Source: Pilasporangium apinafurcum
Lineage: Eukaryota; Oomycota; Peronosporomycetes; Pythiales; Pythiaceae
Assembly (NCBI GenBank): GCA_001600495.1
Contig: BCKE01000019.1
Coordinates: 333,194 to 397,193 of the forward strand
Direction: 5' to 3'
Length of the DNA stretch: 64,000 nt
Shown: positions 44,571 to 55,525 of the stretch, in pieces
Layout of the letters: each line of letters begins with the position of its first letter
Position numbering within the stretch: position 1 is the stretch's first letter
Made by a program: the position numbers and the translations under genes
The notes under the pieces: model-generated
The model's input: the letters and a program-made list of their open reading frames with translations, nothing else
Database searches by the model: none
What the model was told of the DNA's origin: nothing

Positions 44571-45629
44571 ATGTTCATCAAGACGTCGGCACTGCTTGCT
44601 GCTGTCCTTCTCGCTGTGGATCTCCACCCAACTGTCGCTGTGGATTACGCTGGCGGGTGGCTCGCATCGGATTCGACTGCGCAATGTGTCGATATCTGCT
44701 CGGCACCTTCTGCCACTTGCTTGACGTCGGCGCCTGAATGTCTTGCGAAGAAGAAGGTGCCTGGTGACTTTGACTACTTGGTGTTGGAGCAATTGTTCGT
44801 GCCACAGTTCTGCCGTGACTTGCTGGTGGGAGTGGACTCGACCATCTCGCACCAGAATGTCAACGCGTACCCGAATGGCGTTGCCTGCGTGCCTGAGGTG
44901 GTCAAGAGTGAACTGACGATCCATGGTTTGTGGCCCAACTACAACGACGGGTACGTCAGCTGCTGCAACCCGAGCGACACTGTCGTGAACGATCCATACA
45001 ACGCCGCTGATTTCGCTGCTAACCAGCCGGAATTGCTGGCGGAAATGGGTACCAAGTGGGTCGACGCCACACAGGCCACTACGTACGATACACTCTGCGA
45101 GATTTACAACCACGAGTTCCAGAAGCACGGCCTTTGCTATGCTGCGGATGGCGCTGATTACGAGTCTGCCGCGGTCACGTACTTTGAAGCGACGCTCAAC
45201 ACTGCGGATCGCTTGAGCAATGCCACCGAGCAAATCAATGCGTGGGCGGCATCGAAAAATCCCCAGACCACCGTTGAAGCCATCAAGGCGCTCTATGACT
45301 ATGATGTCATGGTGCTTTGCTCGGCCGTGGACGGCAGTAACCAACTCTCGGTTATCCGCACGTGCTATGAGAAGCCTGAGAACATCACAAACAATGGTCC
45401 AACCACTCAGATTGACTGTGCGGCTGCCTCGGCCACCAGTACGTTCTCGGTCTGTTCGTCGGACTCCCCGGTGACCTTGTACGCGTACGTGGATCCTTCG
45501 ACTCCCACGCCTACGCCCGCGACTTCTACGCCCGTGACTTCTACGCCCGTGACTTCTACGCCCGTGACTTCTACGCCCGCGACTTCTACGCCCGCCGCCA
45601 CCGCGCCTACCTGCAAGGACGGTGAATAA
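44571..45629 (+). CDS. Secreted RNase T2 family ribonuclease
   Basis: Intronless, 352 residues. Signal peptide of about 23 residues (MFIKTSALLAAVLLAVDLHP). Both T2 active-site blocks are present: CAS I ELTIHGLWPNY (residues about 115-125, His in IHGLW) and CAS II HEFQKHGLCY (about 181-190, two catalytic His around Glu). Many cysteines suggest disulfides. The C-terminal 70 residues hold a Thr/Pro/Ser tract made by 15-nt repeats, probably O-glycosylated as a linker or wall-binding stalk. The gene has a higher GC content and more uniform codon choice than its neighbours, as in highly expressed secreted enzymes. Role: extracellular or vacuolar RNA breakdown, possibly nutrient scavenging. Confidence 0.93.
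   Translation: MFIKTSALLAAVLLAVDLHPTVAVDYAGGWLASDSTAQCVDICSAPSATCLTSAPECLAKKKVPGDFDYLVLEQLFVPQFCRDLLVGVDSTISHQNVNAYPNGVACVPEVVKSELTIHGLWPNYNDGYVSCCNPSDTVVNDPYNAADFAANQPELLAEMGTKWVDATQATTYDTLCEIYNHEFQKHGLCYAADGADYESAAVTYFEATLNTADRLSNATEQINAWAASKNPQTTVEAIKALYDYDVMVLCSAVDGSNQLSVIRTCYEKPENITNNGPTTQIDCAAASATSTFSVCSSDSPVTLYAYVDPSTPTPTPATSTPVTSTPVTSTPVTSTPATSTPAATAPTCKDGE
45516..45590 (+). repeat. 15-nt tandem repeat in the RNase T2 C terminus
   Basis: Five units of CCCGYGACTTCTACG (45516-45590), differing only at one C/T, encode PATST or PVTST repeats. Such runs change copy number easily, so length polymorphism between strains is likely. Confidence 0.95.
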
Positions 45630-45853
45630 ACTAGGAGATCGGGTTGTACAGAGCTTGGTGTCGACGTAGAGAGATGATGATACTGGTGGGATGATGAAAG
45701 CTCCATGGAAGAGCAATGAGGCCTTGGAATGAAGCGAAGAGGTTCGATATCAAATAATACAGTATCATTTTCACAGCATAGCGTAATCGTTGCCGTTGGC
45801 TCTTATATAGAGGTTAGGATTATAGAGGTTCTTAAATAGATTATTGATCTTCC

Positions 45854-45861
45854 TTCACTCC
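45854..45861 (+). promoter_or_regulatory. Initiator-like motif TTCACTCC
   Basis: Exact YTCANTYY match, 86 nt before the CSB start codon, same octamer as before bZIP copy 2. CATTCG follows directly. Confidence 0.35.
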
Positions 45862-45946
45862 ATTCGACTACTATAAGAATCAATCCAAAATCTGATAGAA
45901 CAAGTACGTACGTGTCGGAATTGAGTTGGCGTAGAAAAGAGAGAAG

Positions 45947-48900
45947 ATGGCTTCTCCTGTTGCTGAGCTCAATGTTACTCCTCCACCGTCTCCACCACCA
46001 TCAATAGATGGAGAGCAAAAAACTCCACCGCTATCTCCATCTGCTGTATCTGATGAAGAGAGTGAGTATGAACAAGAGGAGTATGATGAAGAGGATGAGG
46101 ATTACACACCATCGTCCAGAACTCCAGCGATGGGCAAGAAACGGCGATTACAGCGTAATCGCAATAGAAACCAATCAGAAGAAACACCTGCGAAGCGAGA
46201 GAAGCTCTCACGTTCAGCTTCTTCATCTGTGGAGCCTATCCTACCTGGTATTAGCAATAAGAAGCAAAAAAAGGAGAAAACGCGCGTGTGGGCAGATGAC
46301 GGGTGCATAACGACGTTCCACAAACGACTAGACGAGTTTCAGCGCATTCTGAGCCAAGAAGATGCAAGTTTCTATAGTAATCCACGACCTAGTCAGCCGC
46401 AACCAAATCGTCCTACCAGCTCGACTACAATAGAAGCAGAAACAAAGGAAGACGACGAGCTAGATGACAGTGATTTCCATGACGCTGCTGCTGTGGTTGA
46501 CGTTGAAGGAGCTGAGATAACTGCCACCGAAGAAAATACAGAGTCAGAAACGCAGTTTTATACAGCAGACGACGTTTATCAGACCGATTCGGGGCTGCTT
46601 GTACCAACATATATCTATGCACATCTGTTTCCTCATCAAAAAGAATGTCTGGAGTGGCTTCACCACCTGCACGATCGCAATACCGGCGGTATCCTCGGAG
46701 ACGAAATGGGCTTGGGGAAAACCGTACAGATCGCCGCTTTCCTTGGCAGTATGCGACACGCGCAGCGGTTGCGGACGGTGCTGCTGCTCTGTCCAGCATC
46801 GGTGCTGCTGCATTGGGTGAGAGAGTTCCACAAGTGGTACCCACCGATGCGTGTGGTGCTGCTACATGCATCTGGTACGGGCGTTGCGCAGGCTGGACGA
46901 ACGTATGGCGAATTGATTGAGGAAGTGACAGAAGTGGAGAGTGGCTGCGGCGGAGTGATTATCTCCACGTATGAGAACGTGCGACAGTATCAAGAGCTTT
47001 TTCTTGACGTTGAATGGGATTATGTGGTGTTGGATGAGGGCCATCGTATTCGTAATCCGGACGCAGAGATCACATTGGTTTGCAAGCAATTTAAGACTAT
47101 CCACCGACTCATTCTCACCGGTACACCGATTCAAAACCAACTGCGAGAGCTCTGGTCACTCTTTGATTTTGTCTATCCAGGGAAACTGGGGACTCTACCG
47201 ACGTTTGAAGACGAGTTTGTACTGCCGATTCGCACGGGCGGATACGCGAATGCGTCAAAAATGCAAGTCCTGATGGCGTACAAGTGTGCGTTGGTACTGA
47301 AAGATCTCATCACACCCTTCCTCATGCGGCGTACGAAGAAAGAAATTCAGGAGGTGACCAAAATGCCGGAAAAGATGGAGCACATTCTCTTTTGTAATCT
47401 GACTTCCAGGCAAATCAGTGCCTATCGCTCCTTTCTGGGGTCGCAGGAGGTGGCGAAGGTCCTGCGAAGAGACATTCGCCCGTTTCGAGCCATTGCGATT
47501 TTGAGACATATCTGTAATCACCCAGACTTGCTTTCCACGATAAGAGCCGATGGTCCTGCAATCAGCTTCGCAAACGCTGTCAATGAAAATGAAGACTATG
47601 GCTGTATTGAAGCGAGTGGGAAGATGGTAGTACTACAAAAGATTCTTGGACTATGGAAAGATCAGCAACATCGAGTGCTGTTGTTCACTCAAACGCGTAA
47701 GATGCTCGACATTCTGGAGAGTATGATGGCGAAGCTCAGGTACAAGTATTGCCGTTTGGATGGTACTACGAATGTCAAGGAGCGACAGCGATTGTTGGAT
47801 GCTTTCAATGCTGAGGGTAGTCAGATTTTCATTTTCCTATTGACTACACGTGCGGGAGGTATTGGAATCAATCTGGTGGGAGCAGATCGAGTAGTGGTGT
47901 TTGATCCAGACTGGAATCCTTCGACAGACTTACAAGCGCGTGAGCGATCATGGCGCCTTGGGCAAACGAAACAGGTGACGATTTACCGTTTAATCACAAG
48001 TGGCACGATTGAGGAAAAAATTTACCATCGACAGATATTTAAGCAGTATTTGACCACCAAGGTGCTACATGATGCCAAACGAAAGAGATGTTTCAACAAA
48101 CACTCGCTGCGTGATTTATTTGTCTTAGGAGAGCAGAAAGGTGAAAATGAACATGGAGAAGATGGGGGGAGTGTGGAAACCACGGAGATGTTCCTTGCAG
48201 GGCAAGTGGAGAACCCAGTTAGAGCGGCAAATACAACCACAGCCACAAATGATGACGGTGAGGATGTGGTGATGGATGTGGAAGAAGGAGAAGACGTAGG
48301 TGGTGATAAAGATACCGAGGAGAGCAGTGGGAAAGGTGACAACGACGCTATTTTGAAGGAATTGTTCAGCGGGGACCATGTCAGAGGCGTGTTTAATCAT
48401 GATGTCGTGGAATCGGATGGTATTCAGAACCAAGAGGCAGAGCTGATCGATATGGAATCTACAAAAATTGCGAAATCAGCGCTGAGCGCGTTACGTGCGT
48501 CATGTGCATTAATCCGCCAGCAACGCGAGACGCTCTTCACGCCCACGTGGACAGGACGCAGTGGCGTCGCTGGTGATCCATCTCAACGAGAATCTTCAAG
48601 TGGAAGGTTTGGGAATCGAGTGGCTCGTGGCAGACGACCATTGACTGGCATGGTTGCTGCTGCTGCTTCTTCTTCTGGGAACAACTTGTTTGGCCAACAA
48701 TCGTTGTCGTCGAGAGACATGCTGGCAAAAATTAAGGCACGACGGAATGGATTAACGACTTCGTCTGATTCTTCTTCGGCTGGTCCAACATTGAAGAATG
48801 GTTTTATGACCGTAAACGAGATGACAAAGCAACTCCACGCGTTCCTTACACCGACACAGACCGACCCGACTCGCCGCAATGGCGTCACAACGGAGCAATT

Positions 48901-49027
48901 ACTGGACGCGTTTGGTGACCTCATTGCCCCAAAGGACAAGCTTGTATTTCGCAATTTATTACGTGAAATGGCGGTCTGTCGCGGCCGCAAATGGGTGCTC
49001 AAACAGGATTTCGAGACTGCATCCTAA
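45947..49027 (+). CDS. ERCC6: CSB/ERCC6 (Rad26)-type SNF2 ATPase
   Basis: Intronless, 1026 residues. N terminus (about 1-215) is acidic and disordered, with an NLS-like GKKRRLQRNRNRN. SNF2 domain: LFPHQKECLEWLHHLH, motif I GDEMGLGKT (about 251-259), motif II DEGH (about 363), motif III LTGTPIQN, motif V TRAGGIGINLVGADRVVVFD (about 633), motif VI ERSWRLGQTKQVTIYR. The order HRIRNPDAEIT, LWSLFDFVYPGKLGTLPTF and MRRTKKEI matches Cockayne syndrome B protein better than other SNF2 types. It remodels chromatin at stalled RNA polymerase II and starts transcription-coupled repair in the nucleus. The C-terminal part (about 770-1026) is acidic, then Ser/Gly-rich, ending in a winged-helix-like piece (GVTTEQLLDAFGDLI) as in CSB. 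Confidence 0.9.
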   Translation: MASPVAELNVTPPPSPPPSIDGEQKTPPLSPSAVSDEESEYEQEEYDEEDEDYTPSSRTPAMGKKRRLQRNRNRNQSEETPAKREKLSRSASSSVEPILPGISNKKQKKEKTRVWADDGCITTFHKRLDEFQRILSQEDASFYSNPRPSQPQPNRPTSSTTIEAETKEDDELDDSDFHDAAAVVDVEGAEITATEENTESETQFYTADDVYQTDSGLLVPTYIYAHLFPHQKECLEWLHHLHDRNTGGILGDEMGLGKTVQIAAFLGSMRHAQRLRTVLLLCPASVLLHWVREFHKWYPPMRVVLLHASGTGVAQAGRTYGELIEEVTEVESGCGGVIISTYENVRQYQELFLDVEWDYVVLDEGHRIRNPDAEITLVCKQFKTIHRLILTGTPIQNQLRELWSLFDFVYPGKLGTLPTFEDEFVLPIRTGGYANASKMQVLMAYKCALVLKDLITPFLMRRTKKEIQEVTKMPEKMEHILFCNLTSRQISAYRSFLGSQEVAKVLRRDIRPFRAIAILRHICNHPDLLSTIRADGPAISFANAVNENEDYGCIEASGKMVVLQKILGLWKDQQHRVLLFTQTRKMLDILESMMAKLRYKYCRLDGTTNVKERQRLLDAFNAEGSQIFIFLLTTRAGGIGINLVGADRVVVFDPDWNPSTDLQARERSWRLGQTKQVTIYRLITSGTIEEKIYHRQIFKQYLTTKVLHDAKRKRCFNKHSLRDLFVLGEQKGENEHGEDGGSVETTEMFLAGQVENPVRAANTTTATNDDGEDVVMDVEEGEDVGGDKDTEESSGKGDNDAILKELFSGDHVRGVFNHDVVESDGIQNQEAELIDMESTKIAKSALSALRASCALIRQQRETLFTPTWTGRSGVAGDPSQRESSSGRFGNRVARGRRPLTGMVAAAASSSGNNLFGQQSLSSRDMLAKIKARRNGLTTSSDSSSAGPTLKNGFMTVNEMTKQLHAFLTPTQTDPTRRNGVTTEQLLDAFGDLIAPKDKLVFRNLLREMAVCRGRKWVLKQDFETAS

Positions 49028-49080
49028 CAAATACATAGATAATCTGTATAAATAAGCAAAGCTTTTATCTGACATTATAG

Positions 49081-49653
49081 CTAGTGGATTTGCTGAAGTG
49101 AAGTTACTTGATGCCGCTTGAAAAAGCCCTGCTGCCATGTCCATGTCGCCTGGAAACTGCCCTTCGGCACGTCATACTTGTCGGCGATTGCCATTGCCAT
49201 CTCCCGAAACGTCTGTGCTGACATTTTTTCTGCGTTTTCCACATGCACCTGGCGAATCCATCCAAGCAATTCCTGTTCGGCTGCATCACTGAGCGTAGTA
49301 GCAGTACCTTTGTCGCGTCGACGCGTCTGCGCCGCTGTACTCTTCTTAAAGCACATTTCTTCGATCGCTGGACGGTCTTTTACCCACTTGTAGATCTGTC
49401 GTTTGCGTGACGCCTGTGCAGATGCAGGCAGCGTAGCGTAAAACTGCTGCATGGTCGCATGGATGTCTTTGTCGTGCTGGTCGTAGAAATCAATGACCGC
49501 GAGTTTGTGCGCAAACGTCACGGGGGTGCGCAACGACTTGTTCTGCTTGCGGCCACAGCCATGACCACGACGGCGGCCTCTACCGCTTGGGGCTGGCGCT
49601 GCTGCACTAGCTGCTGCTGCATTGGTTGGTGTTGCTTCTTCCATCATCATCAT
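49081..49653 (-). CDS. CENP-B/Tc5-type DNA-binding protein (pogo-transposase derived)
   Basis: Intronless, about 190 residues from the ATG run at 49653-49642 (MMMMEEATPTN). N terminus Ala-rich, then a basic tract (SGRGRRRGHGCGRKQNK). The first helix-turn-helix reads VTFAHKLAVIDFYDQH ... KRQIYKWVKDRPAIEEMC, psq-like. The second, CENPB/Tc5-type, reads AEQELLGWIRQVHVENAEKM ... FREMAMAIADKY, ending WQQGFFKRHQ, the usual end of that domain. The DDE catalytic domain that follows in pogo or Tigger transposases is absent, and the gene ends right after the DNA-binding half. So it is either a domesticated DNA-binding protein or a clean truncation; no stop or frameshift breaks it. Head to head with PRP16, 160 nt between start codons. 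Confidence 0.78.
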   Translation of the reverse strand: MMMMEEATPTNAAAASAAAPAPSGRGRRRGHGCGRKQNKSLRTPVTFAHKLAVIDFYDQHDKDIHATMQQFYATLPASAQASRKRQIYKWVKDRPAIEEMCFKKSTAAQTRRRDKGTATTLSDAAEQELLGWIRQVHVENAEKMSAQTFREMAMAIADKYDVPKGSFQATWTWQQGFFKRHQVTSLQQIH

Positions 49654-49813
49654 CTGCTTGTTCCATTGACGAATAGCGATGAACAAGTGTAAAATAACGC
49701 CATGCCGTCCAATTCAGACGCGTTATTTAAGCAAATAAAGCGTTTTATTCTTATATAAGAACACATTGTAGCGCCTCTCTGTACAGCAACGGCCACTTTT
49801 GTGTTGGGAGAGC

Positions 49814-52800
49814 ATGAGAAGTGCTGATCGAGGTGATGGAAGTGAACGCCGCGGTGGGTTGAATGTCATGCGGCGACGCTCCCGCAGCCGAAGTCGAAGT
49901 AGCGACGACAGGAGACGGAGACACAACGATAGTAGAAGCAGTAGCCACCGACATCGTGATGATGGTGATCGTGATACTTACGACGATCGCAGGCGCTCGT
50001 CCTCTAGCAACTACAGACGAAAAGAGCGCGGGTCTCGATTGGGACTCGATCGATTGGCTTCAGAAAAGCGCAACGACTACTCAAGTAATCGCGATTCTAG
50101 CAGTAGCCGTCGTAGAGATAGGAGTCGAAGCAGACAGAGTAGCACGGATATTGATCGAAAGGAGGAAGATCGTCGATCAGTAGCATCCACACGCAGTACC
50201 GTGTGGACAGCGCGATCGGAGCGATCATTGGCATTGAATGCAAGCGATTGGGATGAGCCAGAACGATTGCGGAGTGTGGCTTCTGTATCGGATTCTGATA
50301 CTAACAGGACACCCAGTACGTTGCAGCGTAGCAAGCGCCAGTGGGAAACCCCCACGCCTACTCGCCGGTCAACTGAATCATCCGTGAATCATGAAGATTT
50401 ATATGAAGACCAAGATGGAACGACAGACAGATGGCGGTCTTCACGGCGCCAAGCACCACCGAAGAAAGTCTACGATGACGAAGCTGAAGAAAAATTTGAC
50501 CGTGAATTCTATTTGCATGACGAAGAAAGTGGTGGTGGGTATGAACTCTCAGAGGACCAGGCATTTCTCGGTGATCCACAAAAGTTCAGAGAAATGGAAG
50601 CAAAACTGGCGCAGACACGTGCGAGGGGAGACATGAAATTCAAAGGCATGTCTGCGCGTGCGTCGGCGTTGCATGCCGACCAAGACGCGTGGGAAAAGAA
50701 TCGACTGATGACAAGTGGTGTTGTGGCGCAAGACAAGGTTGCGACCGAGTTTGACGATGAGTTGGACGCACGCGTGCAGATCATGGTACACAGCACGAAA
50801 CCACCGTTCCTGGATGGTCGTGTGTCGTTCACAACGCAGGTGGAGATGGTCTCCACGGTGAAAGATCCGACATCTGACATGGCTGTGTGTGCGCGGAAAG
50901 GCAGTGAATTGTTGCGTGAAGTGCGAGAACAACGCGAGCGGTCCAAGATGCGTAAGCGGTTTTGGGAGATTGGTGGCTCGCGCATGGGGAACGCCATTGG
51001 AGTGAAGGCACCCGAAGCATCTGATGATGAAGACGATGCCGCCGAGAGCAAAGAAAAGAAGACAAGTGAAGAGGATGAAGAGAATGTGAATTACAAAGCC
51101 GAATCACAATTCTCCACCCATCTCAAGAAGCAGAAAGCAGTGAGTGAATTCGCCAAGACGCGCACAATCAAACAGCAACGTCAATTTCTTCCGATCTATC
51201 AATGTCGCGACGAACTAATGCAGGTCATTCGCGAGAATCAGATCGTCGTGATTGTTGGTGAAACTGGATCGGGCAAGACGACCCAACTGACGCAGTACTT
51301 GCATGAAGAAGGATACTCGCAATTTGGAATGATCGGCTGTACACAGCCACGTCGTGTGGCTGCAATGTCGGTCGCACAGCGTGTGAGTGAAGAAATGGAA
51401 GTGACGCTCGGAGACGAAGTTGGCTATGCCATTCGTTTCGAAGACCTCACCTCCGATAAAACCATTATCAAGTATATGACGGAGGGCGTATTGTTACGTG
51501 AATCACTCCGAGAGGCGGACCTAGACACGTACTCGGCTGTGATTATGGACGAAGCTCACGAACGGGCATTGAACACAGACGTGCTCTTTGGTATTTTGCG
51601 AAAAGTCGTGCAACGACGCAGCGATTTTAAGCTGATTGTGACGTCGGCGACGCTGGATGCAGACAAATTCGCCAACTTCTTTGGCGGTGTGCCTATGTTC
51701 ACCATTCCAGGACGAACTTTTCATGTAGAAACTTTCTATGCGAAGTCGCCCTCTGATGATTACGTTGATGCAGCTGTGAAACAAGTGATTCAGATCCATT
51801 TATCGCATCCGCCTGGCGATATCTTGGTGTTTATGACTGGTCAAGAAGACATTGAAGCCACATGCTACGTGTTAGCCGAGCGAATGGGAAAAGTGGATGG
51901 TGCTCCACCGCTGATGGTATTGCCTATGTATTCACAACTACCCGCAGATCTCCAAGCCAAGATATTTGAGGCATCGGACATTCGCAAATGTATCGTGTCA
52001 ACCAATATCGCAGAGACTTCGTTGACAGTCGACGGTATCAAATACGTTATCGACACAGGATTCTGTAAAGTCAAGGTCTATAACCCCAAAATTGGGATGG
52101 ATGCGCTTCAGATCAGCCCAATCAGTCAGCAAAACGCTAATCAGCGAGCAGGTCGCGCTGGTCGAACTGGTCCTGGTGTCAGTTATCGCTTGTACACAGA
52201 GCGACAATTCTGCAACGAGCTGCTTGAAGCGCAAATTCCAGAAATCCAACGCACAAATTTAGGATATGTTGTCCTTCTTCTGAAGTCGTTGGGTGTGAAG
52301 AACTTGCTGGAATTCGATTTCATGGATCCGCCGCCTCAGGACAACATCACTAATTCCATGTATCAGCTATGGGTGCTGGGTGCGTTGGACAACACTGGCG
52401 AACTCACGGAAATCGGCAAGAAAATGGTCGTATTCCCGCTTGACCCTCCATTGGCAAAGATGCTGCTCTTCAGTGAACAATTGGGCTGTTCAGCCGAAGT
52501 GCTGATTGTCGTGTCAATGCTGTCGGTCCCGAGTGTGTTCTTCCGTCCAAAAGACCGCGAAGAAGAGAGCGACGCCGCACGTGAAAAATTTTTCGTGCCT
52601 GAGAGTGACCACCTCACATTGCTGAACGTCTATAACCAGTGGAAGATGAATCAATACTCGAGCCAGTGGTGCGCTGACCATTTCATTCACGCTAAGGGGT
52701 TACGCAAGGCCCGTGAAGTGCGTGAACAACTTGTCGACATCATGAAACAGCAAAAAGTGCCGCTCCGGTCCTGCGGTGGGTCGTGGGACGTCGTGCGCAA

Positions 52801-53284
52801 GGCAATTTGCTCGGCGTATTTCTACAACTCTGCGCAGATCAAAGGTATTGGTGAATATGTCAACATGTTGACAGGCATGCCTTGCAATCTCCACCCAAGT
52901 GCTGCACTCTTTGGGTTGGGGTACACACCGGATTTTGTTGTTTATCACGAACTGATTTACACCACGAAGGAGTATATGCAATGCGCAACGGCTGTGGAGG
53001 GCGAATGGCTAGCAGAATTGGGGCCGATGTTCTTCAGTGTGAAGGAATCATACAAGTCACGGTTGCTGAAGCGCATGAAGGAGCAACAGGAGGCGCAGGC
53101 CATGGAGAAGGAGATGGACTCTCAACTCGCGAAAGATCGCGAGATGGACGCGAAGCAGCAGTTAGCATTCGAGAGTCGCAAGACCAAGAAGCAGCGCATG
53201 ACGATGGCGACACCAGGGCGACGAGAACCGTCTTTGGTGGGGGTCAAGACGCCGATGCGAACACCTCGACGCTTTGGCCTGTGA
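49814..53284 (+). CDS. DHX38: Pre-mRNA splicing DEAH helicase PRP16/DHX38
   Basis: Intronless, 1156 residues from the ATG at 49814. N-terminal 170 residues are RS-rich ([17 protein letters not shown]), as in PRP16/DHX38. Helicase motifs: [11 protein letters not shown] (about 481), Ia [14 protein letters not shown] (about 578), III SAT (about 611), [23 protein letters not shown] (about 776). Winged-helix, ratchet and OB-fold regions follow to about residue 1080. The text before the helicase ([20 protein letters not shown]) is typical of PRP16 rather than PRP2, PRP22 or PRP43. It drives remodelling between the two splicing steps in the nucleus. C-terminal text ends [12 protein letters not shown]. 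Confidence 0.93.
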   Translation: MRSADRGDGSERRGGLNVMRRRSRSRSRSSDDRRRRHNDSRSSSHRHRDDGDRDTYDDRRRSSSSNYRRKERGSRLGLDRLASEKRNDYSSNRDSSSSRRRDRSRSRQSSTDIDRKEEDRRSVASTRSTVWTARSERSLALNASDWDEPERLRSVASVSDSDTNRTPSTLQRSKRQWETPTPTRRSTESSVNHEDLYEDQDGTTDRWRSSRRQAPPKKVYDDEAEEKFDREFYLHDEESGGGYELSEDQAFLGDPQKFREMEAKLAQTRARGDMKFKGMSARASALHADQDAWEKNRLMTSGVVAQDKVATEFDDELDARVQIMVHSTKPPFLDGRVSFTTQVEMVSTVKDPTSDMAVCARKGSELLREVREQRERSKMRKRFWEIGGSRMGNAIGVKAPEASDDEDDAAESKEKKTSEEDEENVNYKAESQFSTHLKKQKAVSEFAKTRTIKQQRQFLPIYQCRDELMQVIRENQIVVIVGETGSGKTTQLTQYLHEEGYSQFGMIGCTQPRRVAAMSVAQRVSEEMEVTLGDEVGYAIRFEDLTSDKTIIKYMTEGVLLRESLREADLDTYSAVIMDEAHERALNTDVLFGILRKVVQRRSDFKLIVTSATLDADKFANFFGGVPMFTIPGRTFHVETFYAKSPSDDYVDAAVKQVIQIHLSHPPGDILVFMTGQEDIEATCYVLAERMGKVDGAPPLMVLPMYSQLPADLQAKIFEASDIRKCIVSTNIAETSLTVDGIKYVIDTGFCKVKVYNPKIGMDALQISPISQQNANQRAGRAGRTGPGVSYRLYTERQFCNELLEAQIPEIQRTNLGYVVLLLKSLGVKNLLEFDFMDPPPQDNITNSMYQLWVLGALDNTGELTEIGKKMVVFPLDPPLAKMLLFSEQLGCSAEVLIVVSMLSVPSVFFRPKDREEESDAAREKFFVPESDHLTLLNVYNQWKMNQYSSQWCADHFIHAKGLRKAREVREQLVDIMKQQKVPLRSCGGSWDVVRKAICSAYFYNSAQIKGIGEYVNMLTGMPCNLHPSAALFGLGYTPDFVVYHELIYTTKEYMQCATAVEGEWLAELGPMFFSVKESYKSRLLKRMKEQQEAQAMEKEMDSQLAKDREMDAKQQLAFESRKTKKQRMTMATPGRREPSLVGVKTPMRTPRRFGL

Positions 53285-53932
53285 GAGTGAGAAGGTTCGA
53301 TGATAATTGTTAGAAGATGATGACTAAATACTTGATTCGATTAGTTTGTAGTTGTCAGCTTGCCATAATAGAACAATTAAAGAGAGTCGATTTCACACGA
53401 TAGATAAACGAGACATCCAACTGTCATTTATTCCACACGAAGACCATGTGAGACCTCTTCAAGACCAGTCTCAGCGCTATTTAGCCGCGGAGGTTTCTTT
53501 CGTTCTATCGTGGTTGCACGCAAAAACTAATTCCATTACACTTTTCTTTGATTGTAATTTGACTCAGTTACGTGCATCGAGTAATGCTGTCCAAACTGAG
53601 GTGCGGTTTATCATGGCCACAGTGTAGTTATATGGGACTGAGACTGGACCAACTGTCTGTGGACACCAACTGATCTCTAACTGTTATACTGTGCTATATG
53701 CAAATGATTCACCACTGAGTAGCGTCTAATGAGCATCGATTTGATGCAACCTTCGCCACAATGACGCGTTTCCAAACAACATAGCGCTGCGAACGTGGAG
53801 GGACCGAAAGCCTTAATGCATAATGACTTTAATATGGAAATCTGGTTCTTCCTGATCAAATCCAATCATGGGTTACACAAAGGGGTTACGTTTACGTGTA
53901 CCCTTTTGTTCTACTATTGATCAAGTTCCTTC
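53285..53932. other. Intergenic between PRP16 and Prune-like genes
   Basis: A frame at 53352-53627 lacks an ATG in a good place and shows no family. 53860-53910 has a direct near-repeat (GGGTTACAC.AA / GGGTTACGTTTACG). No gene supported. Confidence 0.3.
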
Positions 53933-55324
53933 ATGTCAAGAGCGTTGAGAATTCAAAGGTTTCTCCATCATTTTCCAATTCTCAGTCGACCTCCGTTGCG
54001 TATGGCTACCTCTTCTTCTTCGTCGTCGTCCACCTCCTCTTCTAGTGGGACCATCCAGTGGAAACACGGTTGCACAGCCGCTCTTCAACGTAGTGTCGAA
54101 GAGTTCAATACGTTTCTGCGGCAGACCAAAGCGGATCTTGAGTCGCGGCTAAACAGCTCAAGTGATAGCGATGGTAATGCCAATGCAGTAGTTCACGTGT
54201 ATGTGGGAAATGAAGCGGCGGATGCAGACTCGATCGTCAGCTCCCTCGTCTACGCCTTTTATAACTACAACACCAACAAGAAAAAAACGCAGACTGATCA
54301 TTCCTGTGTGTATGTACCTGTACTGCCGATCCCACGCAATGAACTTAAGTTGCGGGGCGATGTATCTTCTCTCTTCCGCGAACTCAAGATCGCTGAAGAT
54401 GCTATATGGTTTGTAGACGAGTTTCCGTGGAAACACCCCAAGTTCACTAGCAAGCAGATCACCTTGCGCCTGACGCTACTGGACCACAATGCGTTGAATA
54501 ACAAGAAAATCCAAGCCAATGGAGAGAAAGAAGTAGGGGAAATCGTTGAAATTATCGACCATCATATGGATTTGGGCCAACATAGTTCGGCGAATGTGCG
54601 CGAAATCGCGTTTAAAGATGGAAATGCATTGGTGGCGTCGAATTGCACACTAGTTGCGGAGAATATACTACAAGAAAACAACAATCATATTGATCCACTG
54701 TCAGCAACATTGTTGCTATCGGTAATTGCATTGGATAGCGTAAATTTCGATCCAAGCGCCAAGAAAGTCACACCACGAGACGTGCTAATAGCGAAGCAGC
54801 TGGAACCTACTGCGTTTGCGTCGAAAGAAGCGCTTTTCAATTGGTTAAACAAAGAGAAATCCAACACTGCACATTGGGATTCGTTTACTATCAAGGATTG
54901 TCTGCGGTGTGACTACAAAGAATTTGATTTACCCACGGAAGGGACAGGGAAATATGGTGTTGCGTCCATTCTAATCAGTCTAGACAAGTTTTTGAAGAAA
55001 GTGAAAGATGGTGAAGCATTCGTGGAGGAATTGCAACGCTATTGTGAGGAAAATCATTTGACGTTTTTGGTGGTGATGACGGTGTTTACGATTAACAGTG
55101 GCGAAAGAAAGCGTCAGGTTTTGTTTTATGAACCCAACGATGATCTGCACTTCATTCGCCAATGTAAGGATTTTTTGATGAAGGAGAATGCATTGCAACT
55201 GGAATGTTTGGAGCTGCCATTGACCCACCAACAGTCACATCTGATCGCGTTTAATCAGCTCAACATTGGTGCATCCAGAAAGCAAGTCGTTCCATTGATC
55301 CAAGAAGCGTTGACGCTGCAGTAA
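53933..55324 (+). CDS. Prune/PPX1-type DHH phosphoesterase
   Basis: Intronless, 463 residues. DHH-superfamily motifs: GNEAADADSIVSSLVYAFYN (motif I, DxDS), LLDHN (motif II), IIDHH (motif III) and VIALDSVNFDPSAKK (motif IV). The DHHA2-like C-terminal domain follows (LRCDYKEFDLPTEGTGKYGV and later). This is the layout of exopolyphosphatase PPX1 and human PRUNE1, which hydrolyse short-chain polyphosphate. The long start MSRALRIQRFLHHFPILSRP is basic and hydrophobic without acidic residues, like a mitochondrial presequence; a second ATG at 54002 would give a form without it, so dual localisation is possible. A Ser run encoded by TCT/TCG repeats follows. Confidence 0.88.
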   Translation: MSRALRIQRFLHHFPILSRPPLRMATSSSSSSSTSSSSGTIQWKHGCTAALQRSVEEFNTFLRQTKADLESRLNSSSDSDGNANAVVHVYVGNEAADADSIVSSLVYAFYNYNTNKKKTQTDHSCVYVPVLPIPRNELKLRGDVSSLFRELKIAEDAIWFVDEFPWKHPKFTSKQITLRLTLLDHNALNNKKIQANGEKEVGEIVEIIDHHMDLGQHSSANVREIAFKDGNALVASNCTLVAENILQENNNHIDPLSATLLLSVIALDSVNFDPSAKKVTPRDVLIAKQLEPTAFASKEALFNWLNKEKSNTAHWDSFTIKDCLRCDYKEFDLPTEGTGKYGVASILISLDKFLKKVKDGEAFVEELQRYCEENHLTFLVVMTVFTINSGERKRQVLFYEPNDDLHFIRQCKDFLMKENALQLECLELPLTHQQSHLIAFNQLNIGASRKQVVPLIQEALTLQ

Positions 55325-55525
55325 ACGAAAATGTGAAGCACACTAAGTAGTTTGGTGTTTATTTTGATTTCGTTTTTTTTGTTGTCAAAGTATATGTTCT
55401 TTGTCTCGTTTCAAGTCTAGGAACAAGACTTGCAATATTTTAACATGCACAACATGCAAAAAGCACCCAATGTACTGCTGGAAACCAATATCATCAGCTA
55501 GTACTGCCAGACAAAATGGACTCAC

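Noticed and set aside
44511-45716. 401-codon minus-strand frame antisense to RNase T2
   Set aside because: A by-product of the GC-rich, biased codon use of the RNase gene; its product is arginine-rich without any domain.
46425-46871. Long antisense frames inside CSB, and similar ones inside PRP16
   Set aside because: Both sense genes show complete motif series over these stretches; the antisense products look random.
53352-53627. Plus-strand frame of 91 codons after PRP16
   Set aside because: No convincing start, no family, and it lies in the probable 3' untranslated region.
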